A stretch of DNA of 64,000 nucleotides from Pseudoxanthomonas wuyuanensis (GCF_900215535.1 NZ_OCND01000001.1:1-64000), one strand, 5' to 3'. Counted from the first letter of the stretch, positions 14,828 through 24,135 are shown. Program-made: numbers and translations. Notes: generated by a model from the sequence alone, not told the origin.

Positions 14828-15772
14828 ATGGCAGGTGGCGGTGATTCTACGCGCGCGATTTTCTTTGCGCTGGGAGCGAATCTGGCGATTGCCGCCGCCA
14901 AGGGCGTGGCGGCCTTTGTAACCGGTTCCGGCGCGATGCTGGCCGAAACCGTCCATTCGCTGGCCGACTGCGGCAACCAGTTGCTGTTGCTGCTGGGCCT
15001 GCGCCAGGCGCGGCGGCCGGCCTCGTCGGAATATCCGCTGGGTTATGGCCGCGCCATTTACTTCTGGTCGTTTCTGGTGGCGGTGATGCTGTTCAGCATC
15101 GTCGGAATGTTCTCGCTGTACGAGGGCGTACACAAGCTGCAGCGGCCCGAGCCGCTGCGGCAATGGGGCTGGGCGGTGGGCGTGCTGGCCTTCGCCATCG
15201 TGGCCGAAGGCATATCGATGCGCGCCTGCCTGCAGGAGGTAAACAAATCGCGCGGCGGCCGTTCGCTGTGGCGCTGGTTCCGCGACAGCCGGCAGGCCGA
15301 ACTGGTGGTGATTTTCGGTGAGGATCTGGCCGCGCTGCTGGGCTTATTATTCGCGCTGTTGGCGGTGGTGCTGTCGGTGATCACCGGCAATCCGCTGTGG
15401 GATGCCATCGGCACCATGGCGATCGGTGCGCTGCTGATCGTCATTGCGGTATTGGTGGCCATCGAAATCAAGGCCATGCTGATTGGACAGAGCGTCGATC
15501 CGGTGCTGGAACAGCGATTGCTGGACTATCTGAAAGCGCGCGCCGAAATCGAAAAGCTGATCCATGTCATTACCTTGCAGCAGGGCAATGAGGTGGTGGT
15601 GTCGGTGCAGGCGGTCATGCGGCAGCGCGAGGATGTGCATGCGTTGCTGTTGGACATCAACCGGGTGGAAGACGAACTGAAGGCCGATTTTCCGGTGGTG
15701 CGCTGGACATTCTTCGAACCGGATCTGCCGCGCGCCCAGCAGGTGGGCAGGCAGGGCGCACCGGCCGCATGA
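14828..15772 (+). CDS. Cation diffusion facilitator transporter
   Basis: 314 residues with about six membrane segments. Metal-site residues are visible as HSLAD (His45, Asp49) in the second helix and a GEDLAALLG motif in the fifth, the pattern of the SLC30A9/ZnT9-like branch rather than of YiiP. The C-terminal cytoplasmic domain (about 215-300) carries IEKLIHVITLQQGNEVVVSV. It probably exports a divalent cation by proton antiport; which metal is not shown. Its stop overlaps the next start by 4 bp (ATGA). Confidence 0.9.
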   Translation: MAGGGDSTRAIFFALGANLAIAAAKGVAAFVTGSGAMLAETVHSLADCGNQLLLLLGLRQARRPASSEYPLGYGRAIYFWSFLVAVMLFSIVGMFSLYEGVHKLQRPEPLRQWGWAVGVLAFAIVAEGISMRACLQEVNKSRGGRSLWRWFRDSRQAELVVIFGEDLAALLGLLFALLAVVLSVITGNPLWDAIGTMAIGALLIVIAVLVAIEIKAMLIGQSVDPVLEQRLLDYLKARAEIEKLIHVITLQQGNEVVVSVQAVMRQREDVHALLLDINRVEDELKADFPVVRWTFFEPDLPRAQQVGRQGAPAA

Positions 15773-16713
15773 GAACTCCCGCCGCCATCGCCTTGTCCGC
15801 CGCCATCGTCCTGGCCGGCCTGGCCGCGCTGGCCGGCTTATCGTTTGTCGGTTACCGGGCAATGCAGGGGCCGCTGAAAACAGAATCGCAGAAGAACCGT
15901 GGGGGCGACATGACAGAATCGGCGCAACGCGCATTGCAACCCCATCAGGCGGCGCTGGCGGCGACGGTCCGCGCCAAGCGGGAACTGATCCCGCAGCCCT
16001 GGGCTGGAGACGAACTGCTGGCCAGCAAACTGGGCGGCCGCGCGTACTGGCCGGCTGGACAGCCATTCCCCGCCACCGCCGACGGTACGCCGATGACGCT
16101 GCTGGCGCAGATCGATCTGGCCGAAGCCGCGATGCCCGGCTATCCGCAGCATGGTCTGCTGCAGTTCTTCATTTCCGCCGGCGATTTCTATGGCGCCGGC
16201 CTCGATGGGCCGATGGAGATGGAGGCGCTGGCCGAGCCGCACGGTTTTCGCGTGGTGTACTGGCCGCAGCCGTTGTCCGCCGACGCCGCTCCCGTGCCCG
16301 AGCCGCGGCCGGGCGACTTCCTGCCGTTCGACCCGACCAGGCCGCGACGGATCCTGTTCGCCGCCGGCGAAGAGACCATCGGCGCCAACGATGCCGGTTT
16401 CGAACAGGTGGCCGGCGCTTCGGTCGACGAGATTGCCACCCGCTATGCCAGCGCCAACGGCTTGCCGCAGGATGAGGTAAGCGATGCGCTGTACGAATCG
16501 CTGGAACGTTTTGGCCACAAGCTGGGCGGCCACCCGGACTTTACCCAGAGCGATCCGCGCGCACCGGGCGGGGGCTGGCTGCTGCTGCTGCAACTGGACA
16601 GCGACGATCAGATGATGTGGGGCGATTCGGGCGTGGCCAATTTCTTCATTCGCCAGCAGGATCTGGTGCGTGCGGATTTCAGCCGCGTGGCGTTTCATTG
16701 GGATTGCTACTAG
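15769..16713 (+). CDS. YwqG family (DUF1963) protein with N-terminal membrane anchor
   Basis: 314 residues. A hydrophobic N-terminus (about 5-30) is an anchor or signal peptide; the rest matches the YwqG/DUF1963 fold: KLGGRAYWPAGQPFP, LAQIDLAEA, LLQFFIS, and KLGGHPDFTQ followed by WLLLLQLDSDDQMMWGDSG. Function of the family is unknown. Translational coupling to the CDF gene by a 4-bp overlap suggests a shared role, perhaps in the envelope. Confidence 0.85.
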   Translation: MRTPAAIALSAAIVLAGLAALAGLSFVGYRAMQGPLKTESQKNRGGDMTESAQRALQPHQAALAATVRAKRELIPQPWAGDELLASKLGGRAYWPAGQPFPATADGTPMTLLAQIDLAEAAMPGYPQHGLLQFFISAGDFYGAGLDGPMEMEALAEPHGFRVVYWPQPLSADAAPVPEPRPGDFLPFDPTRPRRILFAAGEETIGANDAGFEQVAGASVDEIATRYASANGLPQDEVSDALYESLERFGHKLGGHPDFTQSDPRAPGGGWLLLLQLDSDDQMMWGDSGVANFFIRQQDLVRADFSRVAFHWDCY

Positions 16714-17028
16714 CCGGCGCCATGACGCTTCAAGGCTGCACGGTCGCTCCAGGGCGCCGGCGTTGCAGCGCGTGTAGGAGCGAGGTCAGCCGAGTGGGTC
16801 CCGATAGCCGCTCGGTGCGCAAGGCGAACAATGCGCCGCCGCGCACGCGGATGGCGAACAGGCAAGCGGCATCGTTGGCGGGCCCGCAATCGCGATTGAG
16901 GTTGCTCCGGACAGGCTTGTACGAACCAGCCCGCTTCCGTATTCGGCTGTTGTGGGAGCGACGTGAGTCGCGACGGGCTCCCGGAAACACTCCATCGCGA
17001 CTGGTCCGCTCCACAGGGCGCGGATGGA
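16714..17028. repeat. Intergenic stretch with extragenic palindrome-type repeat
   Basis: No gene seen between two convergent genes. From about 16773 the sequence carries TGTAGGAGCGAGGTCAG and, near 16950, TGTGGGAGCGACGTGAGTCG, both versions of a repeat that recurs at 22014-22085 and 25640-25778. The arms here are degenerate. Confidence 0.6.
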
Positions 17029-17883
17029 TTATTCCTGTTTCAACCACTCCAGCCGGGTGGTGGCGCCGGCCTCGCCCAGCACGCGTTTGAGCATTGGCAG
17101 GGCGGGGGCCAACTCCTGGTCGAACTGCCAGGGCGGGTTGAGGATCAGCATGCCGCTGCCGTTGAGCCGCAGCGGCGAATCGTCCGGGCGTATCTGCAGT
17201 TCGGCCAGCAGCACGGACTTGGCCGGCAGCGCTGCCGCCTTGCGGAAGAAATGCATCAGGCTGCGGCGCAGCTTGATCGGGTACCAGACCGCGTAGATCG
17301 CATTGGGCCAGCGCGCCATCGCCTCGCGCAGGGTGGCGATGATTTGCGGGTATTCGGCGTCCTGTATCTCATACGGCGGGTCGATCAGCACCAGCCCGCG
17401 TGCGAACCGGGTTTCGCCAATCCTGGGCGGCAGCAACGCCTTGATGGCGGCGTAGCCATCGCGCGCATGCACGGCCACCCTGCCATCGTGGGCGAACAGT
17501 TCCTTCAGCGCCTGCGCTTCCTCCGGTTGCAGTTCGCAGGCGGCCAGGCGGTCCTGAATGCGTAATGCCTGCGCCACCAGCAGCGGCGAGCCGGGGTAGG
17601 CGACCAGTGCGCCGACCGGGTTGATGGCCTGGACGGCGCGCAGGTAGCGTTCCACCGCTTCCGGCGCTTTCGGCTCGCCCATCAGCTTGAGGATGCCGGC
17701 ATCGGCTTCGGCGGTCTTGCGGCTTTCCGCTGCGCTCAGCAGGTAATGCCCGCGTCCGGCATGGGTGTCCAGCACGAAGAACGGCGAGTCCTTGCGTTTC
17801 AGCGCTTCAATCAGCGCCAACAGCGTGATGTGCTTGAGGACGTCGGCATGGTTGCCGGCATGGAAGGCGTGGCGGTAGTTCAT
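17029..17883 (-). CDS. rlmJ: 23S rRNA (adenine(2030)-N(6))-methyltransferase RlmJ
   Basis: 284 residues. It methylates N6 of A2030 in 23S rRNA using SAM. N-terminal NYRHAFHAGNHADVLKH is the family signature; DTHAGRGHY is the SAM-binding loop and LIDPPYE the catalytic DPPY motif. Length fits the family. Single gene; convergent with the YwqG-like gene and nearly adjacent (9 bp) to the LysR gene's end. Confidence 0.96.
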   Translation of the reverse strand: MNYRHAFHAGNHADVLKHITLLALIEALKRKDSPFFVLDTHAGRGHYLLSAAESRKTAEADAGILKLMGEPKAPEAVERYLRAVQAINPVGALVAYPGSPLLVAQALRIQDRLAACELQPEEAQALKELFAHDGRVAVHARDGYAAIKALLPPRIGETRFARGLVLIDPPYEIQDAEYPQIIATLREAMARWPNAIYAVWYPIKLRRSLMHFFRKAAALPAKSVLLAELQIRPDDSPLRLNGSGMLILNPPWQFDQELAPALPMLKRVLGEAGATTRLEWLKQE

Positions 17884-17892
17884 GCGATCAGT

Positions 17893-18840
17893 CTACGCGG
17901 TCGGCGGCCCGGGGCTGCGCAGCTGACAGGCTGCGGCTTCATTCTTCAACCATTGCCTTACCCGCAACAATGCAGGATCCGCATCGCGAGCCGATGGCCA
18001 CACCAGGTGCGAGTCGAACCCGCGCAGTACCGGGCCGGGCAATGCCTGCAGCGTTCCGTCGCGCAGTTCGTCGGCCACCAGGACGCGGTTGGCCAGCACC
18101 GCGCCTTGTCCGGCGATTGCCGCCTGGATGGCATGCGCCTCGTCGGAAAACTGCAGCAGACGGATTCCTTTGGGCATGGTCAGCCCGGCCTCGCGAAACC
18201 AGCGCGGCCAATCCGGCGTGCGCTCATCCTGCAGGCGCCAGTCGTAGGCCAGGATGGACGTATGCGCCAGTTGCGCGGACGTCAGCGGTCCCAGCCAGGG
18301 GCTTGCGACGGCGACGAACTCGTTGGACAGCAGATATTCCGCGCTCAGGCCGGGGTACTGGCCGCCGCCGTAGCGCACCGCCAGATCCGCACCGTGGTTG
18401 TGCAGGTCGGCCGGCTCGTCGGAAGCGTGCAGGTGCAGATCGATGTCCGCGCCGGTAGCCGCAAAGCCGGGCAGGCGCGGCACCAGCCAGCGCGCGGCGA
18501 ATCCGCGGGTGACCGACAGCGTGACGATCGGCCGCGCATGCCCGGGGCGCAGGCTGTCCAGCGTCTGCGCGATGTCGTCCAGCGCGTTGCGCACCACCGG
18601 AAACAGCATTGCGCCCGCCCGCGTCAGCTGCACCGCACGCGACTGCCGCTTGAACAACGACACCCCCAGACGTTCCTCCAGCGCGCGGATCTGGTGGCTG
18701 ACGGCGGTGGGTGTGATGGCCAGTTCGTCGGCAGCGCGCCGGAAGCTGAGGTGGCGCGCGGCAGCCTCGAACACCCGCAGCGAACCCAACGGCGGCAGCT
18801 GGCGCCTGGGACGAGCCTGATCTGGATGAGAAATTTTCAT
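17893..18840 (-). CDS. LysR-type transcriptional regulator, GcvA-like
   Basis: 315 residues. N-terminal helix-turn-helix at about 20-80 (PLGSLRVFEAAARHLSFRRA, then AVSHQIRALEERLGVSLF), then an effector domain with RGFAARWLVPRLPGFA typical of the GcvA subgroup. It is divergent from the azoreductase gene with 99 bp between starts, the usual LysR arrangement, so it probably controls that gene. Inducer unknown. Confidence 0.92.
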   Translation of the reverse strand: MKISHPDQARPRRQLPPLGSLRVFEAAARHLSFRRAADELAITPTAVSHQIRALEERLGVSLFKRQSRAVQLTRAGAMLFPVVRNALDDIAQTLDSLRPGHARPIVTLSVTRGFAARWLVPRLPGFAATGADIDLHLHASDEPADLHNHGADLAVRYGGGQYPGLSAEYLLSNEFVAVASPWLGPLTSAQLAHTSILAYDWRLQDERTPDWPRWFREAGLTMPKGIRLLQFSDEAHAIQAAIAGQGAVLANRVLVADELRDGTLQALPGPVLRGFDSHLVWPSARDADPALLRVRQWLKNEAAACQLRSPGPPTA

Positions 18841-18939
18841 CTTATGGCAGAGAAATCATCGCTTTTGTTGGTTGGCGCGGCTTGAAATCATGTCGCCAAC
18901 GGGGCTGGTTGTCCCGGTCTTTCAAATGATAGGTGAGAT
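18841..18939. promoter_or_regulatory. Divergent promoter region of LysR gene and azoreductase gene
   Basis: 99 bp containing AT-rich TTGAAATCAT and TTTCAAATGAT segments in an otherwise GC-rich setting. LysR proteins bind such shared regions; no single operator can be assigned with confidence. Confidence 0.4.
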
Positions 18940-19635
18940 ATGTTCAGGATTCTGCATCTGGATGCCAGCGCGCGCCCCGGCCGGTCCGGCCAACAGGCTC
19001 ATGGCTCCCATACGCGCCGGCTCAGTGCGCGTTTCGTCGAACGCTGGCGCACGCTGCGGCCGGGCGACACGGTGACCTACCGGGACATCGGCGCGGCGCC
19101 CCCTTCCCCCGTCACTGGCGACTGGATCCGCGCCGCGTTCACGCCGCCGGCGCGGCGGGAACCCTGGATGCAGCAGGCGCTGGCCGAGAGCGACAGCCTG
19201 GTCGATGAGCTGGTAGCCAGCGATCTGATCGTCGCCGGGGTGCCCATGTACAACTTCGGGATGCCCGCGCAGTTCAAGGCCTACATCGACAACGTGGTCA
19301 GGGTCGGGCGTACGTTCGGGTTCGACCGCAAGCGCCCGGGCGAGCCTTACTGGCCCATGCTGGCGGGGCAGGGCAAGCGGCTGGTCATCCTCAGCGCGCG
19401 CGGTGATTTCGGCTATGCGCCGGGACAGCGGCTGGTGCACATGAACCACGTCGAAAACGGCGTCGCCACGCCATTGCAGTACATTGGCATCGATTGCGCC
19501 GCCAGCGTGGCAGTGGAGTACGACGAGTTCGGCGATGAGCGCCTGGCGCAATCGTTGCGGCAAGCCGAAGCCGAAGTGGACCGCTGGGTGGACGTGCTGG
19601 CCGGGGATGCGGGCGCAGCAACGGCGTGCGGCTAG
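18940..19635 (+). CDS. azoR: FMN-dependent NADH-azoreductase family protein
   Basis: 231 residues. Flavodoxin-like fold with an N-terminal phosphate-binding LDASARPGRSGQ, the family signature VPMYNFGMPAQFKAYID and a flavin-contacting ILSARGDFGY. The enzyme reduces quinones, azo or nitro compounds with NAD(P)H. Divergent from a LysR gene, as in many azoR/LysR pairs. The symbol is by family; substrate preference is not determined. Confidence 0.88.
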   Translation: MFRILHLDASARPGRSGQQAHGSHTRRLSARFVERWRTLRPGDTVTYRDIGAAPPSPVTGDWIRAAFTPPARREPWMQQALAESDSLVDELVASDLIVAGVPMYNFGMPAQFKAYIDNVVRVGRTFGFDRKRPGEPYWPMLAGQGKRLVILSARGDFGYAPGQRLVHMNHVENGVATPLQYIGIDCAASVAVEYDEFGDERLAQSLRQAEAEVDRWVDVLAGDAGAATACG

Positions 19636-19636
19636 C

Positions 19637-19663
19637 GCGTGTCGTCAATTCCCGAGCAGGCCG
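19637..19663. repeat. Half copy of the 14609-14651 inverted repeat
   Basis: GCGTGTCGTCAATTCCCGAGC follows the azoreductase stop immediately; the matching right arm is missing here. Confidence 0.6.
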
Positions 19664-19708
19664 CGCCGCGGCTGCCCAACGGCGCCATTGCCCTATATCC
19701 TGCCCGCC

Positions 19709-20383
19709 ATGCCGACGATTCTGATTGCCGAAGACGAGCCCGCCATTGCCGATGCGGTGCTGTATGCGCTGCGCAGCGAGGGCATGCAGGCCGAACACCG
19801 TCTGCTGGGACGGGACGTGGTGCCGCGCCTGCGCGCTGGCGGCGTGGACCTGGTGGTGCTGGATGTCGGCCTGCCGGATGTCAGCGGTTTCGATGTGTGC
19901 CGCGAGCTGCGCGGCTTCAGCCAGGTGCCGGTGATCTTCCTGACCGCGCGCAACGACGAGATCGACCGCGTGCTGGGCCTGGAACTGGGCGCCGACGACT
20001 ACATGGCCAAGCCGTTCTCGCCGCGCGAGCTGGTGGCGCGGGTGCGCGCGCGGCTGCGCCGCAGCCAGCCGCCGATGCCGCAAGGCTGGACCACGCATGG
20101 CGAATTCGCCGTCGACCGCGAAGGCCACCGCATCCGCTTCCGCGACCAGCCGCTGGAACTGACCCGCTACGAGTACGCGCTGATGGCTGCGCTGCTGCAG
20201 CGCCCGGGCGCCATCCTCAGCCGCGCGCAGCTGATGGACCGCGGCTGGGACAGCGATGCCGACAGCGCCGACCGCACCGTCGATACCCACATCAAGACGC
20301 TGCGGACCAAGTTGCGCGCCGCCGGGGTGGAGAACGATCCCATCCGCACCCACCGCGGCCTCGGCTACGCGTTCGAGATCTAG
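19709..20383 (+). CDS. creB: Two-component response regulator CreB
   Basis: 224 residues from the ATG at 19709. Receiver domain with phosphoacceptor Asp52 (LVVLDVGLPD), Thr (FLTARND) and Lys (YMAKPFSPREL), then an OmpR-type winged helix ending THRGLGYAFEI. The linked sensor kinase and creD downstream identify it as CreB of the CreBC system, which in enterics responds to carbon source and cell-wall stress. An in-frame longer ORF starting inside azoR is rejected. Confidence 0.93.
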   Translation: MPTILIAEDEPAIADAVLYALRSEGMQAEHRLLGRDVVPRLRAGGVDLVVLDVGLPDVSGFDVCRELRGFSQVPVIFLTARNDEIDRVLGLELGADDYMAKPFSPRELVARVRARLRRSQPPMPQGWTTHGEFAVDREGHRIRFRDQPLELTRYEYALMAALLQRPGAILSRAQLMDRGWDSDADSADRTVDTHIKTLRTKLRAAGVENDPIRTHRGLGYAFEI

Positions 20384-20468
20384 AGGATGTCATGGGCTTG
20401 GAGATGAGATGCATTGTCCGCCAGCGCCGTTGCAGCAGGACGCCCGGCGCCGTCCTTCCGGCGGCGCC

Positions 20469-20519
20469 CACGCCGGGCGGGTGCCCACGCCGGGCAGGTG
20501 CTCAAGCCGGGCAACGCGG
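20469..20519. repeat. Three 17-bp direct repeats between creB and creC
   Basis: Tandem units CACGCCGGGCGGGTGCC, CACGCCGGGCAGGTGCT and a degenerate CAAGCCGGGCAACGCGG lie in the 178-bp creB-creC spacer. They could be a regulator-binding array or a simple repeat. Confidence 0.6.
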
Positions 20520-20561
20520 CGGCGGCCTTCGCACTCGCTCCAACGTTGATAACACCCTCTG

Positions 20562-21992
20562 ATGCGCCTGGGCCTGCGGCTGTTCCTGGGGTTCTTCCTG
20601 ATCGTCGGGCTGGCCGCGTTCTTCGTGATGCGCGTGTTCGTCAACGAGGTCAAGCCGGGAGTGCGGCAGGCGATGGAGTCGACCCTGGTCGATGCCGCCA
20701 ATGTGCTGGCGGTGATGGCTGCCGACGATCTGAAGGCCGGGCGCATCAATGACGGCAAGTTCATGCGCGACCTGGCCCAGGCGCAGCAACGCGACCTGCG
20801 CGCCACCATCTGGCGCTTTCCCAAGCGCCGCGTCGACTACCGCATCACCATCACCGATGCGGCCGGCATTGTCGTGTTCGATTCCGAAGGCCGCGACCTG
20901 GGCCGCGACAATTCGCGCTGGAACGACGTCTACCGCACCTTGCGCGGCGAATACGGCGCCCGTTCCAGCCCGGAAACGCCGGGCGACGATACCCGCACCG
21001 TGATGCACGTTGCCGCGCCGATCCGCGACGGCGATCGGCTGATCGGCGTGCTTACCCTGGCCCAGCCCAATGCCAGCATCGACCCGTTCATCACTGCCAG
21101 CCAGCGCAGCATCATTCGTCAGGGAGGATGGCTGATCGGCTTGTCGGCGTTGATCGGCATTCTGATGACGTGGTGGTTGATGCGCGGCATCAACCGGCTC
21201 AACCGCTATGCGCAGGCGGTCAGCGCCGGCCAGCCGGTGGCGCCGCCGCCGCCGCGCCGCGACGAAATCGGCGACCTGGGCCGTGCGGTGGAGCAGATGC
21301 GCCGCAAGCTGGAAGGCAAGGCCTATGTGGAGCAGTACGTGCAATCGCTGACCCACGAGATGAAGAGCCCGCTGGCGGCCATTCGGGGCGCCGCCGAACT
21401 GCTGCAGGAGCCGCTGCCGGAACAGGAGCGCCAGCGTTTTGCCCGCAACATCCAGACCCAGCAGCAGCGGCTGACCGAAACCATCGACAAGCTGCTGGCG
21501 TTGGCCGAAGTCGAACAGCACGGCTGGCTGCAGAAGCACGAACCGGTCGCCGTCGCGGCGCTGCTGGCGGAAGCAGGCGAAGGCGTATCGGCCAAGCTGG
21601 CGGCGGCGGGACTGGCATTGTCGGTGGAGGTCGAAGACCCCGCGGCGATCATCCATGGCGACGCCTATCTGCTGCGCCAGGCGCTTTCCAACCTGCTCGA
21701 CAACGCCATCGCGTTCTCGCCGCCCGGCGGAACGATCTTCCTGTCCGGCACGATAGACGACGGCATGCTGGAGCTGCGGGTGAGCGATCAGGGGCCGGGC
21801 ATTCCGGACTACGCCCACCAGCGCGTATTCGAACGCTTCTATTCGCTGCCGCGTCCCGGCGGCGAGCCGCGCAGCTCCGGGCTGGGCCTGCCATTCGTGG
21901 CCGAAGTGGCGCGACTGCACGGCGGCCAGGCGGATCTGACCAATCTGGAATCCGGCGGCGCGCAGGCGAGGCTGCGGCTGCCGTTGGCTTAG
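20562..21992 (+). CDS. creC: Sensor histidine kinase CreC
   Basis: 476 residues. Membrane segment at about 5-25, periplasmic CreC-type sensor domain (30-185), second membrane segment (187-208), HAMP, then the phosphoacceptor His265 in LTHEMKSPLAAI. ATP-binding N box LLDNAIAF, G1 DQGPGI and G2 SGLGLPF follow. It phosphorylates CreB. Starts 178 bp after creB rather than overlapping it. Confidence 0.93.
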   Translation: MRLGLRLFLGFFLIVGLAAFFVMRVFVNEVKPGVRQAMESTLVDAANVLAVMAADDLKAGRINDGKFMRDLAQAQQRDLRATIWRFPKRRVDYRITITDAAGIVVFDSEGRDLGRDNSRWNDVYRTLRGEYGARSSPETPGDDTRTVMHVAAPIRDGDRLIGVLTLAQPNASIDPFITASQRSIIRQGGWLIGLSALIGILMTWWLMRGINRLNRYAQAVSAGQPVAPPPPRRDEIGDLGRAVEQMRRKLEGKAYVEQYVQSLTHEMKSPLAAIRGAAELLQEPLPEQERQRFARNIQTQQQRLTETIDKLLALAEVEQHGWLQKHEPVAVAALLAEAGEGVSAKLAAAGLALSVEVEDPAAIIHGDAYLLRQALSNLLDNAIAFSPPGGTIFLSGTIDDGMLELRVSDQGPGIPDYAHQRVFERFYSLPRPGGEPRSSGLGLPFVAEVARLHGGQADLTNLESGGAQARLRLPLA

Positions 21993-22013
21993 CGGACCGA
22001 AGCCTTTGTTTCT

Positions 22014-22085
22014 TTGTGGGAGCGACGTCAGTCGCGATGAAGCTCTCCCGGTAAAGCTTCATCGCGACTGACGTCGCTCCCACAA
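22014..22085. repeat. Perfect 31-bp inverted repeat (extragenic palindrome)
   Basis: Arms 22014-22044 and 22055-22085 are perfectly complementary around a 10-nt loop, with core GAGCGACGTCAGTCGCGATGA. It lies between creC and creD and relates to repeats at 16773-17015 and 25640-25778. As RNA it would form a very stable hairpin between the two genes. Confidence 0.92.
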
Positions 22086-22208
22086 GGAGAAGGTTCTCGA
22101 TTGGGCGCAGAATGCCGGGCGCCACTTCACACAGACTTCAAACCCGGCACAACGCCCGCCCACAACCGGGCCGCAAGCTGCGCCCTGTATTCCAACCGGG
22201 GCAAACCG

Positions 22209-23588
22209 ATGAAGTCGCTGAAGTTGCTGTTGCGTTTTCTTACCGTGGGCGGGCTTGTGCTGCTGCTGCTGATTCCGCTGCTGATGATTCGCGGCACCGT
22301 GCACGATCGCGAACGCTACCGCGCGCAGGCCGAGGAGCGCGTTTCGCAGAGCATGGCCGGTCCGCAGCAATTGGTCGGGCCGTTGCGGGTCGTGCCGTGG
22401 ACCGACACCCGCACCGTCGCCGCCACCGGCGCCGATGGCCGGCCGGAAACGCGGGTGGAAACCACCGAGGGCTATCTGTACCAGACGCCGGAAACGATGG
22501 ATGTCAGCGGCGGCATGGCGCCGGACACCCGCCGCATCGGCTTGTACGACGTGCGCGTGTTCCAGTGGTCGGCGCAACTGCATGCCGGTTTTCCGGAACT
22601 GGCGCTGACCGAAACCGAAGGCCGCAAGTATGGCCAACCCTATCTGGTCGTAGGCATTGTCGACGTGCGCGGCCTGGTCGGTACGCCCAAGCTGACCATC
22701 GACGGCGCCGACCTGGCGCTGCAGTCCGGTACCGGTGCAATGTCCGCCAGGATGGCCGGCGTGCACGCGATGCTGCCGGCGCCGGGCGCCGACGCTGCGG
22801 CAACGCTGCCCGCCAGCCAGCTGCAACTGGATTTCGCGCTGGCCGGTACGCAGTCGCTGGGCATCGCGCCGGTTGCCGACAGCAACCGCATCCGCCTGCA
22901 CTCGGAATGGCCGCACCCGCTGTTCGGCGGCCGCTTCCTGCCCAATGACCGCACCATCGACAGCAAGGGCTTCAGCGCAAGCTGGGAAATCTCGTCGCTG
23001 GCCAGCGATGCGCAGGCCCAGCTTGGCCGCCATGACGGCGAAAAGCTGACCAGCCGGCAGAAGGCCTATGGCGGCGCGGCCATGGAAGGCGCCAGCGTAA
23101 CCGCCATCGACAGCATCGATGTCAGCCTGGTCGACCCGGTCGACGTCTACACCCAGGCCGACCGCGCCAGCAAGTACGGCATCCTGTTCGTGGTGCTGAC
23201 CTTTGTCGGCTTCGCCTTGTTCGAACTGATCAAGCGCCTGCCGATACACCCGCTGCAGTACCTGCTGGTCGGCCTGGCGCTGGCGATCTTCTTCCTGCTG
23301 CTGCTCAGCCTGTCCGAGCACATTGAATTCTGGAAAGCGTATTTGGCTTCGGCGGGCGCGTGCATCGGTTTGCAGGCGGTGTACCTGTCCGGCGTGCTGA
23401 AGAGCTGGCGGCGCGCGGCGGGCTTTGCGGCGATGCTGACCGCGCTCTATGGCGTGCTGTACGGGCTGCTGGTGTCAGAAAACAACGCGCTGTTGATGGG
23501 CTCGCTTCTGCTGTTCGGCATCCTGGCCGCCATCATGTGGGTGACCCGCAAGGTCGACTGGTACGAGCTGGGCAGTTCGCTGCGCTGA
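22209..23588 (+). CDS. creD: Cell envelope integrity protein CreD
   Basis: 459 residues from the ATG at 22209 (MKSLKLLLRFL). One N-terminal membrane segment, a large periplasmic domain with KSLKL...RVVPWTD and PDTRRIGLYDVRVF, then five or six C-terminal membrane segments. Known as an inner-membrane protein and main CreBC target, tied to envelope and beta-lactam responses in related species. A stable palindrome separates it from creC. Confidence 0.93.
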   Translation: MKSLKLLLRFLTVGGLVLLLLIPLLMIRGTVHDRERYRAQAEERVSQSMAGPQQLVGPLRVVPWTDTRTVAATGADGRPETRVETTEGYLYQTPETMDVSGGMAPDTRRIGLYDVRVFQWSAQLHAGFPELALTETEGRKYGQPYLVVGIVDVRGLVGTPKLTIDGADLALQSGTGAMSARMAGVHAMLPAPGADAAATLPASQLQLDFALAGTQSLGIAPVADSNRIRLHSEWPHPLFGGRFLPNDRTIDSKGFSASWEISSLASDAQAQLGRHDGEKLTSRQKAYGGAAMEGASVTAIDSIDVSLVDPVDVYTQADRASKYGILFVVLTFVGFALFELIKRLPIHPLQYLLVGLALAIFFLLLLSLSEHIEFWKAYLASAGACIGLQAVYLSGVLKSWRRAAGFAAMLTALYGVLYGLLVSENNALLMGSLLLFGILAAIMWVTRKVDWYELGSSLR

Positions 23589-23595
23589 GACCGAC

Positions 23596-24024
23596 ATGCT
23601 GGACCCGCAAATCCTGCACCAGCGTGCCAGCCGGGTGTTGCCCATACGCCTGCAGACCACTGCGCTGATGTCCGATGCGGATGGCGCCGAGCGGCCGGAC
23701 GCGATGCGGTTGCTGATCCGGCGCTGCCGGAGCGGAGCCATCCGTTTCCGGCTGGCGACGGAAACCCTGGCCGGGCTGGCGCAGGCACCGCTGGACTATC
23801 TGAAGCAGGCGACCACGGCCCGGGAAGGCCTGGGCCGCAGGCGGCCGCCGCTGCGCTACGGTCCATGGCAGACGGTGGCGGCACCGCACGGGATGGGCTT
23901 TGTCACCTGCAGCGTCGATGGCCGCGCCACGCTGTGGCTGATCCCTGGCCAGCAGCTGGCGGTGTACGGATGGAACGACCGCGGCCTGTGCGCTGGCTGG
24001 GAGGCAGGCCCATGGACATGCTGA
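23596..24024 (+). CDS. Hypothetical protein downstream of creD
   Basis: 142 residues, Arg-rich, no signal peptide or membrane segment. It starts 8 bp after the creD stop, so it is probably co-transcribed. The C-terminal part contains GFVTCSVDGRATLWLIPGQQ, which could be a small beta domain. I do not recognise the family. Codon use is like the neighbours, supporting a real gene. Confidence 0.6.
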   Translation: MLDPQILHQRASRVLPIRLQTTALMSDADGAERPDAMRLLIRRCRSGAIRFRLATETLAGLAQAPLDYLKQATTAREGLGRRRPPLRYGPWQTVAAPHGMGFVTCSVDGRATLWLIPGQQLAVYGWNDRGLCAGWEAGPWTC

Positions 24025-24135
24025 CGCCGGCTCGGCTGGCGGCGTCGAGTGATTGGAGCCGGGCGGGTGCGGCAAGGACAAGCTGCCAACCCCCGGCGTT
24101 TCGCCCCGGCCGGTGGCGTGCGTTAGAGTTCAGGG

